Part shown: positions 46,971 through 58,676 of the stretch, one piece after another
Layout of the letters: every line of letters starts with the position of its first letter
Position numbering within the stretch: position 1 is the first letter of the stretch
NCBI GenBank assembly: GCA_011503125.2
Contig: WWBZ02000082.1
Location: 1 to 64,000 of the forward strand
Length of the DNA: 64,000 nucleotides
DNA from: Botryosphaeria dothidea
Taxonomy: Eukaryota; Ascomycota; Dothideomycetes; Botryosphaeriales; Botryosphaeriaceae
Direction of reading: 5' to 3'
Position numbers and translations under genes: made by a program
Notes under the pieces: generated by a model
Told to the model about the DNA's origin: nothing
The model's database searches: none
What the model saw: only the letters and a program-made list of their open reading frames with translations

Positions 46971-49390
46971 CTAAACATCAATCCCAGCCATGACTTCGTC
47001 CATATCGCCTCCTTGATCAAATTCATCAGCCACATCCCGCATCTGCACCTCCTTATCCGGAGCATCCATGAGCATCCTAATCTCTTCTTCCTGCCTCTGC
47101 TTCTGATACTGCCGTAGATCCTCCGGTCCCCATACGCTGATTCCCTCCGCCAGCTGATGTCCGAAGCTCTTGCTCATGTCCCGCAAGAACTTCTTCGCCA
47201 TGGCCGCCGCCTGATCGATACTCATGTTCGAGTCTGCATCCGACAGATGCTGTGCGATCCACTTGGGCAGCTGATTGCGCTTGTTCCTAAACCGCTTGTC
47301 CGCCAACACCATGATTCCATAATCGTCTTTACCCCGCAAGACGCGTCCCAGGCACTGCGCGGCGTGGCGCATCGCGTCGAAAGACAGGAAGTCGTTCTCG
47401 CGGATGTGGTACGTCTCGCGGAGGAACTCAAGGCGGGCTTTCAGGATACGGGACTCGGTGTATTGGAATGGCACGCCGATGCACAGCACAGTGCGGCCGT
47501 AATGGTGGTCGAAATCGATACCCTCGCTGACCTTTCCACGGGCGACGCAAAGGAGTACGGCGCCGCGGCCGTTGTTGCAGGCGGTGCGGTAAGTTTCCAG
47601 GGCAAGAGAGGTTTCCTGAGCATCGGGGGTCTCGACGAGGATGAGTTTGTAGCGCCAGACGTCATCGAGGATTCCCATACCCTGCCATTGGCTGATGACG
47701 GATTCCATGTAGAGGTAACTGGGGAAGAAGACAACAATGCCGTCAGGTGTGAGCTTGCAGAATTCTCGGAGGAGAACACCGTAGTTCTTGACCACGTTTG
47801 GATCGTTGCGAACTCCGAAGCTAGAACTGATGGCTGCCTGGTCACTGCCTCGCGTTACAATCATCGGCAGGAAAGACTTTCGGTCAAGAGTCATGGTGTA
47901 CGACTCTTGCACTACCGTCGAGAAATTAAGCATCTTGGGATACATGTCCAAAGGCGAAATCGTTCCAGAGGTTATGATGACGGAGCTGAAGCGCTCGAAG
48001 ACAGGTTTAATGGCAATAGAGGCATCCAGACATGTAAAATGGAAGATTGGATTTGGGACGGTGGCACCCTCGGCCTCGTACGGTTCGAGAATGAGGAGGA
48101 ATCCAGTGTCGTAAGTAGCGACCAGAGTTGCAAATGTTGCAACTTCTTGCAGTGGTTGATAGTCTTCGATATTTGTCAACTCCAGCGTTCGCACCAATGA
48201 GGTCAGTCGCTCAGCGCAAAATCGCAGTGGTTTTCGTTCGATAAAGGTAAGCTCCTTAAGATGTACTAAGAATGACGGTGGCGTCTCGGCAACTACATGA
48301 AGCACCTTCATGCGTGTCTTCAGATACTCGATGAACCGCTTCAGGAATGATACGAAATGCTCTGCTCGGCGGATGTTACCAGGCACTGCTTCTTTCAGCA
48401 AGTCATCTGGCAGTGCGGGATTAGACATGAAAGCGTCTTCATCTCGTGCTTGGTCAGCTTCGCGAAGACCTTCAACGAGCTTCTTGTACTCGTTGCTTAG
48501 CTTTTCAGCGTCCGTTGCTTTCATCTCGGTGATCTTCCGCTCCAGGTTATTTGCACCGCGCGTGGCCTTCCGTAAGGAGTCTTCTGTCAGGTCGATACTC
48601 AACGATTCGATGCAAACGTTGTCGATATTGTGAGCCTCGTCAAAGACGACGATGCAATCCTTGGACAGTTCTTTCGACACCCGTTCTGCGATCTTGGGGT
48701 CGAGCAAGTAGTGATAGGAGTAGATGATGACGTTGCAAAAAGGCATCATTCGCCTGGCGGTAAAGTATGGGCATTGCTTGTGTTCCTCTCCGTACCTCAA
48801 GATGTCATCAAAGGTGAAGACTCCCGGGGGGATCAGATTGTGTGGCTCTAACAAGTCCAAGTTGTCGTGGTAGATGCAAAGATCGACATCCTCGCCACGC
48901 TCCTTCTTCTCCTTGACGAAGCCAGCAGTCAGGCTGCGGCATCTAGCATCGACTACAGAGCCATTCTTCTCCCGCTTTACTGAAGGATGCAAGCACAGGT
49001 TCTTGCGACTGGTCAGACCTAGGCCTCGGAAATCCTCTTCATAACCGAGCTGCTCGGTACGGTACTTCATCAGAGCCTTTAGTTCGTGCAGCGCCTTTTC
49101 GATCTCAGACATGGTACGCGAGCAATAGATCAATTTACGCTTCTCTGGTTGATGCTGCTGATAGGCAATAATCAGGGATAGTAGGGACACGGTCTTGCCG
49201 GTGCCCGAAGGCATCTCCAGGATGCAATTTCCGCCGGCATCAAGAGTGCGCTTCAGATCGCACATGTACTTGTACTGCTCTGGGTAGATGCGCGGATACG
49301 GAAAAAGCACCGGCAGCTCACTGCGACGCGTTAGGCAGATGCACGGGGACGGCGGGCGAGGGTGGTGACATACTCGATGTTGAACTTCAT
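46971..49390 (-). CDS. RAD3: RAD3/XPD DNA helicase of TFIIH
   Basis: ATP-dependent 5'-3' iron-sulfur helicase of TFIIH, needed for transcription initiation and nucleotide excision repair. Two exons (49390-49370 and 49316-46971) give 788 residues. The first exon codes only for MKFNIEY; splicing to LPVLFPYPR restores the conserved N terminus and puts the Walker A Lys (MPSGTGKT) at residue 48, the same number as in yeast Rad3. The four Fe-S cysteines are at 115, 133, 154 and 189, close to yeast positions. The DEAH box (VVFDEAHN) and C-terminal motifs VARGKVSEGIDF and QCLGRVLRGKDDYG are intact. A longer frame that ignores the intron exists upstream but lacks any similarity. The acceptor is GTGAG, since the nearer CAG breaks the frame. 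It shares a 322-bp promoter with LTN1. Confidence 0.97.
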
Positions 49391-49712
49391 ATTGATGGAT
49401 GTTCGTACGATCGCCGGACGGAACTACTCTGTTGAGGTTGAAAGGAGGCGACGATGTGGTGAGCGCCCGGGAGCAGCAGTTCACATTGCCGTTTGCCTCC
49501 GAGGAGAGGATGGTGAGGCGGCAGTTGCTGACAATGGAATGCAGATGAGCCGTCTCTTCGCCTTGGCACGAGTCAGCCGCTAGCGCCGGGAGTAAGCGAG
49601 TCTTGGCGCGTCTGCCTGTGCCAAGTGCGTCATCACTGTCCCGCCGTCGGCGACCTTTTCTGACTGTCCACCAGCCCACTCTCACCACACGCCAACCCGC
49701 TTCACCCGCACC
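49391..49712. promoter_or_regulatory. bidirectional promoter RAD3/LTN1
   Basis: 322 bp between the divergent start codons. No clear TATA box. It is the second divergent housekeeping pair in this block. Confidence 0.6.
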
Positions 49713-52700
49713 ATGAGCAAGAAGGCCAGGTCACAGGCCAACAGCAGCCGCGCTGCTACCGGTGCCTTTGGCGGCGGCGGCGGCGGCGGCTTCGGCTTTG
49801 GCTCTGGCGCGTCCTTCTCTGCTTTCGGCGCCTCAGCCTCCCCGCTCTCCTACGTATCCGAACCGCCTGACCTCTCGTCCATTTCCGACGCGAACACGGT
49901 CGTCGCATTCAAGAACTTGTCGAAGAAGGACAGCACAACAAAGGCGAAGGCATTGGAGGATCTGCAGTCTACTGTCACATCGTCGGGCACACCGGTCGAA
50001 AATGCTGTACTGGAGGCTTGGGTGCGTTCCTCTCGATCATGTAAATACAAGGAGGTAGTGTTAATGAAGGCGCATTCTGCCAGGTTCAAATATATCCTCG
50101 TACATCCATTGACGCAGCTCGACGAGTCCGTCAGCTTGCGCACACCGTGCAAGGCCAGATTGCCGCAGCATGTGGAAAGCGTATTGCAAAACATATGCCC
50201 AAAGTTGTCGGTGCCTGGCTGGCCGGACTCTACGATAATGACAAATCTGTCTCGCTGGCTGCGCAAGCTTCCTTCAAAGCCGTCTTCTCTACGCCCGAAA
50301 AGATGCACAATATCCACAAAGCCTTTCAACAGCAAATTCTCGAGTATTGCCGAAACGTGATCGACAAGGAGACCCCAAGTACATTAAGTGACGAGAGGAA
50401 CACGAGCCCAGATGATGCTGAGGCAAAGTACAGTAGAGTCATTGCCTCAAGCATAGCGGTCATCTCTAGCCTCCTCACGGACCTCTCGGCTGAAGAGCTT
50501 GCGAAGGAACAGAGCAGCTATAAGGAAGCTATACAAGACAGCAGGCTTTGGAATTTTTCTTCTTATAGTGACCCGGCTGTCAGGAGATCTATTCATAGGC
50601 TACTTAGGACGTGCATGGCGAAGGAGCGTGGTAAGTCTAGCACGTTTGTCACGGAGCTTCTCGCGTACTAACTATTGTATTACTTAGATGCGGTATCTGG
50701 CAACCTTTCAACAATATCCAAATCTTACCTGGCCAACGCCATGAACTCAGATCAGACTCTTTCCGCGTACGAATTCTCAGAGACATTGGTCGCCCTCACC
50801 AAAATCTTCCCCACTGTGTGGACGGAGCACTACACGTCGAAGAAAACGCCAGTCGCAAAGCGTCTACGGCAATTCTTGAAGCGTGGCTCCCAAGCTGGTC
50901 CCCGAGAGTACTGGGAGAACGTCAGCAGGATCGTCTCCGGCCTGCCGAAGGAGATACTGCCTTGCGACTCAGCTGAGACCGTTGAAATGTTAAATGCGGC
51001 GCGCAGTGGCATTATTAGCAAGGATGAGCCCCGATCCAATCTAGGAGCTGCATACACTGCATATTTCAACATTACAGCTACGCTTTCCGCAACGTTCCCC
51101 GAAGAAGAGCAAAAGAAGTTGTTGAGTGAGATGGTTTTGCCTCTCATACTTCAGTACATCAAGCCCTCCCAGGAGACTGCAACTTGGGGAGTCCCAGCAC
51201 CTCAAGCGACAAATTTGATCAGTCAGGCTCTCGCAATTCCGGCTATGCCTCTGGTGTTAGAAGCCGAGTGGGAACGGATAACAAACGTCCTGGTTGAGGA
51301 CATGAAGACGTCACTACCAGCGCAGTCTAAGGACCACGAGGCATCTCAGAGCCAAGTGAATGACGAGGGTCAAAGATGGGCTGCGGTTGCATCTAAGTTG
51401 CTCGAGAAGGAGCCTCCGCAGGCCACACGTGAACGACTTGCGAGTTCGTCGTCACAGGTCCTTGTAGAAACGATTGAGTTACTGAAGTCTCGCAACGGTA
51501 AACCTTTTGGGGCAGCAGGTGTAATTGAGGCAATGCTCAGGTCTTTCAAGACATTCCTCTTCGAAGACACTCAATGTGCTGACCTTCTCACTTCATTCAT
51601 CACGAATGATCTTCCTTCACTTTTCCTGTCTCCAGCATCTCCAAAATTGGCCTCAATCTTGCGCGCCTATAACGATCGCCCGGGCTTTGAAGGTGCCTGG
51701 AAAGCAACTCTCAAGTCCTGCGTTGACGAGTCCGATCCCCAAGCACAACTCACAGCGCTTGCACAGCTTCTGTCGGCAATGGATGCACAAGGTCAGATTG
51801 CAGTGTCTGATTCTGAGTTGCAAGCGTTCCTTCTCGAGAGGTTCCGGCTCTCCATTCAAGGCGAGGCAGATTGGACTTTCCCCAACCAAGTTCTCAAGCA
51901 ACAATCTGTCTTATCAGATGATACCGTTGAAGGAGTGCTGTCGGACTTGACGCAATCGCTCTCTATTTCTGGTCAAGCCCAGAATGCACTCCAAGGTCTC
52001 TCAAATATTGTGCAACGGAGCCCCGATCTGGTCAAAAAATTTGTCCCGACACCAAGGGGGTCCACGCTGCTTCAGAAGCTAGTCTCCATCACAGAGAACC
52101 CGAACGACGAAATCGCGGAACAAGCATCAAGTTTAGAGACCCGCATAAAGTCTACACTATCAGACAGTAGTAGCAAATCAGCTCTTCAGAGCTCTATTTT
52201 CGACGTCATTTCCAGGGGCCTGGTCGAAGCCGCTTCGGATTCCGTGTCACCAAGTACGCTTGTCGAACTCACCAAAGACCTCTTCAATGACTCTGATACT
52301 GAAAGCTTGGAGCTTTTGCAAAACCTTCTACCCACGCTTGATTCTTGGGAGGCTGCTCTGGAGCCTTTTCTCAAAACTCCTCCGCATCCGACTTTCTCCA
52401 TTACCAATCCACTTGGCGGTGGCGTGTACTTGGTAGGACAGGAATTTCAGCCGGCAAAAGTGTCTAGGGACTCCGAAGGCTTTTCTCCTGCTTTGAGGAT
52501 GGCTGCGTACACAGCACGTCTTCTCACCAAGTTCCCAATTCTGGAAAAATTACCTAAGGAGAGGAGAGCTCAACTTTTTGAGCAGCTTCTTTTGACCGTG
52601 CAGCTCACGAACGATAACATCAGCCGTGCAACCGCGAATGACGTTTTCAACGTTTACACGTCTCACACAGAGAATGATGCTGTCGAGGTTGTTGCGGATG

Positions 52701-54783
52701 TCCAGGCTTTGCTGGCTGACTGGATATCAAAGTCTGGGGCTTGGTGGACTGGAGACCTAGAATCCGAGTACTCCTTTGTTCGAGAGGCATTGGAACGTCT
52801 CCGCGAATCCTCTCGAGGGGTTTCATCTAAGGCATTCTACAATGCTCGAGCATATGCGTCTACAATCTCAGAGCTTATTGAAACACATGGTTGGCCGAGC
52901 AAAGAGACCCCAAAGATGGAAGAGAGCTTGAACGAGATACGGAAAAGCAAGGACATTTTCCTTGTTGCCGCATTTCTGTACGGCCACAGCACTCCTTTGA
53001 CGGCCCACGGCTCTTCTTCTCGCATGTGCAACGAGCTAATTGCACAGCTGACTGGCCACAACATTACCCAAGACGTACAAGGAGGGCTAATCCAGCTGGT
53101 ATTGCTCAACGTCATCGTTGCTAACCAAGACGATATCTCGGATACGATTGCGAAGCAGCGCCTTATCTTTTTCGTCAAACACGTGAGCGAGTGGCTTGAA
53201 CTGCAGGATGATGATGCTATTCCTCTTTCTGTCAAGGCAGAAGTCTACCGTGGCTTCTCACTTCTTCTTCCGGTCATGAAAGGCATCTATGGCGAACATT
53301 GGGAGAACATTCTAAACTCGCTGACTGGCTTCTGGTCATCAGCAAGTGCCTTTAAAGACCAAGGAGTTGGGTACGAAGCGGCAATCCCCTGCATTCATGC
53401 GTCGCTCAAGCTTTACGCAACGCTGAAAGTCCTTCAAGCCGACGAGGATCCGAACGAAGATCTGGTCGAGATCTGGAATTCGTCGCAACCTGCAATATCC
53501 AAAGGTCTTATCGAGCTTCTGAAACAATCAGAAGGCTTGGATGACTATAATCATCAGCCTCTTAAAATTGTGAACGAATTGCTATCGCGGTACATCAGTT
53601 CCATCTCCGTCGCTCAGTTGGAGAACACCGAAGAGCTCTTCCCACTGCTGGTCACAGAATCGAGTTCAGTGCAACAGGCAGCGTTCGACATCTTGCACAA
53701 GCAGATCCCGGCTGCTCAAGAGGAAATCTCCATCAACGCGGCGCTTGAGAAAACAACCGCTCAGTTGCCGGATGAACTGCTTTCGCTCGTTCTTGAGCCA
53801 CCATCCAAGGAGATCATGGGACGGTGGGACTTCAATCGGACAATGCCGCTCAGCCTTCGTGGCTATCTCTTCAGTTGGCTGCTTATCTTCGACCACTTCA
53901 CAAACTCGGTAAGCCATGGTTTCTCCAAGCTTGATCCACATTTACTCACAACAATTCACAGTCATATAAAGTCAAGACGGACTACATCGAGCACTTGCAG
54001 AAAGAAGGACATGTACCACAGCTTCTTGACTTCCTCGCGGAATTCCTGGGTCACACGAAGGGCAAGCCCATCGACATTTCTAAGTTCGACATCACACAAT
54101 ACGACCCGCACGCAACGGATTCCCCGATTACAGATGCCCGGTATCTTGCGGCACACCTCTACTTCCTGACTCTGCAACATCTCCCCTCGCTTTCCAAGTC
54201 CTGGTGGATTGACTGCAAATCGCGTCAGACCGTCCTCGCCGTGGAGATCTGGACGGAACGCTTCATCTCGCCGCACATCGTCTCGGCGGCGCTTAGCGCC
54301 GTCAGCGACTGGGCCAACAGCGTCGACAACGCCGCGTCCGACGAGGCCCTCACCATTAAAGTCAACCAGCGCGGCAAGGAGATCACGGCCGGCTATGAGG
54401 TCGACGAGCAGTTCATGACCATCGTCATCCGCCTGCCGCCGACCTACCCGCTCGCGCCCGTCCTCGTCGAGGGTGTCAACCGCGTCGCCGTGTCCGAACA
54501 GAAGTGGCAGGCCTGGCTGCGCAACTGCCAGGGCGTTGTGACCTTCTCGAACGGAAACCTCGTCGACGGCCTCATCTCGTGGCGCAGGAACGTCGTCGGC
54601 GCGCTGAAGGGCCAGACCGAGTGTGCCATCTGCTATAGCATCATCAGTGCAGACAAGCAGCTGCCGAGCAAGAGGTGTAGCACGTGCAAGAACTTGTTCC
54701 ACACGAGTTGTTTGTACAAGTGGTTCAAGAGTAGCAATGCGAGCAGCTGTCCGTTGTGTAGGAATCCGTTCAACTATGGTTAG
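49713..54783 (+). CDS. LTN1: Listerin E3 ubiquitin ligase (LTN1/RKR1)
   Basis: RING ligase of the ribosome quality-control complex that ubiquitinates stalled nascent chains on 60S subunits. Four exons (49713-50021, 50084-50630, 50688-53908, 53962-54783) give 1632 residues. The N terminus is Ser/Gly-rich and followed by a conserved helical region (VVAFKNLSKKDSTTKAKALEDL). The bulk is an alpha-helical HEAT-like array typical of Listerin, with low local similarity. The C-terminal RWD-like region precedes the RING: CAICYSII at the start, then CSTCK, FHTSCLYKWF and CPLCRNPF, with eight metal ligands present. Each intron is in a frame-preserving position. The 62-bp first intron follows a Trp codon. 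Most likely single copy. Start at the first Met, 322 bp from RAD3. Confidence 0.95.
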
Positions 54784-55657
54784 GCGGATTTGGGACACTG
54801 GAGGTGAGTAGTTGAGAATTGTGTGGATGGTAAACGAGTCAAAAAAAAGAGCTGAATGATAGGGTTGAAAGTTATTCTGGAGTATGTAGGTTTAGGACAA
54901 TGGTCCCGAAGAAGCTTGGGATTTTGAAAGCATAGCACAGGCAGTAGAAGGTTGGTGCCACCGGTGCTCGTCATCTGTCTCGTCCAGAACTTTTTCAGAC
55001 CCTTTAGATATTCCGCTCTAATCCCAAGACTGCACCACGGCAACCATCCGTGAGCTTAAGCTACTGACCCCTGCTCTCGTTCGTTAACAAGCAAATGGAG
55101 ACCGTGCTCAGCAAGTGATTGCGACGACCTTCTTGGGGTTTGTGAGTAGATTCAGCGACGGCCCAAGTGATCACTCGAACCCGTAACTCATCTGTTGGTG
55201 TAGTAGGCTCCGGCCCTTCTTCTTGGTGCGATCTTCTTACTGTAATGGGTATAGGAGGAAATCAGTACGGTGAGGGCTAGCCTCATTGGGAGAATTACTC
55301 TTTTGTTCCTTCTTTTTGTGAGGCGGCTGTGAAAATCAGGAAATGACATCCCACCCATGAACTCTATGAATCCCCAGCGGATGATAACTCACAAACTTCA
55401 CCATACGTAGTCGAAACCTTCATCTGGACGCAAATGTTCGCTATCAACCTGACGCCTGCATGGGTATGACTGTTTACATAGACCGTCTATTGCTCCAAAC
55501 GGAACCAGTTAACGTGTGTTGACCACCACAGTACATATAACCATCAAATCTGAAGATTTTTTGCAGCAAATCCATTCAAAACGCGCAGAACGCCGGGCGC
55601 CATCCACTGCAAACCTGGACGTTACACAAGCTGGATGTCAGACGCATCATTTTCCCT
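54784..55657. other. intergenic region between LTN1 and the HET gene
   Basis: 874 bp between convergent 3' ends. Frames are short and A/T-rich, without motifs. No repeat or RNA gene was recognised. CpA and TpG are common, so there is no RIP. Confidence 0.55.
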
Positions 55658-57628
55658 CTAATCACAAGTCTCGCGATCCATCATACCCTCCCAATCACAA
55701 GCCCCGACGAGCATGAATTCCGTTCTCGACTTCTTGCGGAGCACGACGGGTGTCGGACAGCCGTGCAGAACCCATACCTGATCCCCAACAACCGAAGGCG
55801 AGGGCACCAACCCAATGGCGCCCTCATCCTGCCTACCGCGACAAACACGCCTCCAACGTGCGTGGTGTAATAAATTTTCCAGACCGCTCAGGCTGCCCTC
55901 ATGGTACTCTTTGACTAATCCACGACGTTTGAGGGTCAGCAACAGAAGGATGCGTTCTTCCGAGACATCTTTCAGGCGCCAGTCGCGGTCTTCAGTCATG
56001 TCCTTAACCATTGCGTTCACCTGGAAGGGATCTTTATCCTTTGTCGTGAAATGGGGGTCGAAGTCTTCGAAACGGCGCGGGTGGATGGCAGAAATCGTTT
56101 CCACGAGCCTACCCTTTACGTGCAGGCGAGGGTCGACGCTCCGCTGCTCGGTCTTGTGCTTGTACTTTCCGGATGACTTGAAGCTCCAATCCCCGGGGAA
56201 GGTGTTGAACTTGGCGATCACGCTGGTGAGGGGGAACATGCGGATGCGAGTCGACCAGTCTGGAACCCAGGAGGGAAGATTGTCGACGCGTTTGATGTTG
56301 TAGATCTTGTCGCAGAATCCGCGTACCAGCAGGTCTTCCGTCTCCTCGATGCAAGCTCTGGTCGCGTCGATGAAGACTTGCTGATCAGTGAGTTTGTAGT
56401 CCGGGGTGATGAGCCTTTGACCTGCAGGGTGGAGCCCTTGGAAAGCGTAGATGACGTCTTTCTTCTCCGTAACTCCCAGATTCGCGCGGATCCGGGTCTG
56501 GGAGAGGTAGCTTTCGTTACTCGCGAGGTCCGGAAGCCCTCCAGCTGCGACGGATCGGAGGGAGCCCAGGAGCATGGTGAACTTGCTCCAGTACGAATTC
56601 CTGTAGAACTCAGGCATCTTCCCCTTTAGGTGAAACAGCCACGAAAACGGATCCCAACCGGATCCCTCCTCCCATATGCTGGGCGCCATCTTGTGAGCCG
56701 TATCAGGACAGACTTGCGTAACATAAGTAGAGGTCAATAACAGCTCGTCAGGAGCAAACATCGACTCTCCCAACATCATACACACAGATTTGGAAAGGAC
56801 AGCTTCTTGAACTATCCAGCACCTTAGGAACTGAAGCAGAAATAGTCGGCCAAATTCGAGCGGCGCCGGGGGGGGGTTGGTCGTCGGAGAGCATACCCAA
56901 GGCTGCTGAAAAATATCAGAAAGTCCTTTCAGTCCTTGCACGAACCCGCAGTCATCAAACGTCCTTGCTGTGCCCGGGCTCTTAAAGAGTGATCGACTTC
57001 CCCGAGGTGGCGTTCCGTGGAGCAAGCATTTCTCAGTACAGTTACTTCTGAGGTAGTTGCATGCCAAGCGCTCGTTTTCCTTGCCAGCAGCTTTAATCTC
57101 GGGAGGTCCTGCGAAACTGTAGTCTTGGGAACCGAGACTTCGAGCAATATCAGTAATGATCTGGGTGTACCGATTCGATTCTCCAAGCCATGCAAAGGTT
57201 CTCTCTGCATTCTTGTAGATATCTGCCATGATGGTAACCTGCTGACTTCGCTCAGGAAAGCTTTCCTGATTGATGCACAGCTGATCGACCCACAGATAAG
57301 TCGTCTTTCTGGCGTTGATGACACGCGGAAGGAGATGACGCAAGGTTTCGGTTATCGGAAGCGTCCGTTTATTCGCCAGGTGAAAGGTGCTCGATTTTGT
57401 CGGATCACCCCAGACGTATGATATGGCTTCATACGGAGGCGCGCGGTCGACGCATCCGTGAAAGAGTTCCACGTTCACACCGACGGGTTCGTTATTGAGT
57501 CGGGAGATGTTTCCGCGGCTGATTTTGATGAGCCTGAACTCATTGGGATATCTCAATGGATTGTATAGGAAGACATGCTGGACAGATGAATTATGATGCT
57601 GTGTAACTAGAGACTGATCAGGCTTCAT
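55658..57628 (-). CDS. HET-domain protein
   Basis: Two exons (57628-56897 and 56830-55658) give about 634 residues. The HET core is complete: YEAISYVWGDP near residue 70, LWVDQLCINQES near 112, and a Q-V-x-IMADIYKNA segment. After it comes the CWIVQEAV motif, restored as QPWFLRCWIVQEAV once a 66-bp in-frame intron (56831-56896) is removed; unspliced, 22 residues of low-complexity Pro-rich sequence break the motif. The C-terminal half is less conserved and carries the SWVPDWS and VWVLHG motifs usual in this family. HET proteins mediate vegetative incompatibility and cell death in ascomycetes; the partner is unknown. The ATG is 29 bp from a retrotransposon LTR, so its native promoter is probably displaced or deleted. 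Confidence 0.88.
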   Translation of the reverse strand: MKPDQSLVTQHHNSSVQHVFLYNPLRYPNEFRLIKISRGNISRLNNEPVGVNVELFHGCVDRAPPYEAISYVWGDPTKSSTFHLANKRTLPITETLRHLLPRVINARKTTYLWVDQLCINQESFPERSQQVTIMADIYKNAERTFAWLGESNRYTQIITDIARSLGSQDYSFAGPPEIKAAGKENERLACNYLRSNCTEKCLLHGTPPRGSRSLFKSPGTARTFDDCGFVQGLKGLSDIFQQPWVCSPTTNPPPAPLEFGRLFLLQFLRCWIVQEAVLSKSVCMMLGESMFAPDELLLTSTYVTQVCPDTAHKMAPSIWEEGSGWDPFSWLFHLKGKMPEFYRNSYWSKFTMLLGSLRSVAAGGLPDLASNESYLSQTRIRANLGVTEKKDVIYAFQGLHPAGQRLITPDYKLTDQQVFIDATRACIEETEDLLVRGFCDKIYNIKRVDNLPSWVPDWSTRIRMFPLTSVIAKFNTFPGDWSFKSSGKYKHKTEQRSVDPRLHVKGRLVETISAIHPRRFEDFDPHFTTKDKDPFQVNAMVKDMTEDRDWRLKDVSEERILLLLTLKRRGLVKEYHEGSLSGLENLLHHARWRRVCRGRQDEGAIGLVPSPSVVGDQVWVLHGCPTPVVLRKKSRTEFMLVGACDWEGMMDRETCD

Positions 57629-57657
57629 TTATATAAAAGATGCTTCGGCTGATAGAG

Positions 57658-58437
57658 TGTTACGACGCAGCCTCCACAGGTTAAGGAAGTTAGGGATCAG
57701 CCCAGCTAGGAACGATAGAAGTGGGAGTCCTAAGGATCTGAGGTCACGTGACCACCGCGATCAGTTAGACCCACCCGCTTATTCGCCAAGATAAATAAGC
57801 GGATAAATCCTCTAAGTACTCCCGCTTAGATACTTTACTAGGCTTAGAAGAAATAATAGATAAATTTATTTCTTTCTAATATAGCTTCCTTACGGGTCTA
57901 TACGGGGCTAGCTACCTATTGTGATGGCTTGTATCCGGTGCACTCGCGGAAATACAGTGGCATTCTATCTACGAGAAGACTAAGCTAAAGAGAAAAGGAA
58001 GAAAGGTTTAAGCAAGATAGCGCTGCTTATATATCTCTCCAGAGTTCCTTTTACTGGTAACGAGTTGCAGGGTTTTCTTATTGAGCTTCAGGGTCCTCTC
58101 GACCCAAGGTCTCGCCGCAGGATCCATCCAAGTGTTACGAAGCAGCCTTCCTAGGGAGTATAGGAAGGTCGGGAAAGGCGTTCGAGGAAGCCCCGCGGGA
58201 GAAAGGAATCAATCACGTGACTCTACACGTGACCACTCCACCAAGACCCACATGTCGCCCTTAGGAGCCGGGCAACAAAGGGTAACCGTCGCCCACCAGA
58301 GCCGGGCTACATTAGGCAACACCAGATTGTATAGAACTCTCCTACGTATATAAACCACGCTCTCTAGATAGCTTTGACCTTCGTGGTCAACTTCAACAAT
58401 AGAACTTCGCAATAGAATTTGGACTCTATTGGTAACA
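57658..58437 (+). repeat. 5' LTR of the Gypsy element
   Basis: Begins with TGTTAC and ends with GTAACA, a perfect 6-bp terminal inverted repeat; 780 bp. A TATATAAA box lies at 58347-58354, about 90 bp before the end, as expected of an LTR promoter. The candidate 5-bp target site TAGAG precedes it, but the other copy is not in the window. Most of the LTR keeps CpA and TpG; only 57,790-57,919 lacks them. Confidence 0.82.
58347..58354 (+). promoter_or_regulatory. TATA box in the LTR
   Basis: TATATAAA in the 3' part of the LTR. It is placed to start transcription toward the gag region, away from the HET gene. Confidence 0.55.
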
Positions 58438-58676
58438 AGGCCTTCGCACGCAGTGCTTAGTCTTCAGTCGTCTACTCGTTCCTCACGTACCTCTTCTTGT
58501 ACCCACTCAAGGAAAACCCTCGACAGGTTTTCTCCCTCTTTGGTGTTTGGATCCTTAGAGGTAGAGGCCCGCTCGTTACACTTTGACCACCATCCTTGCA
58601 AGGAGAGGGACCTTTTCAGAAACGAGTTCATCAGGTTAAGTATCACCCCGCCTAACGCGTTTAGGGAAAGCATACG

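Noticed and set aside
49391..49688. N-terminal extension of RAD3 to 49688
   Set aside because: The extension has no similarity to the family and ignores a good 53-bp intron; the MKF start matches Rad3 numbering.
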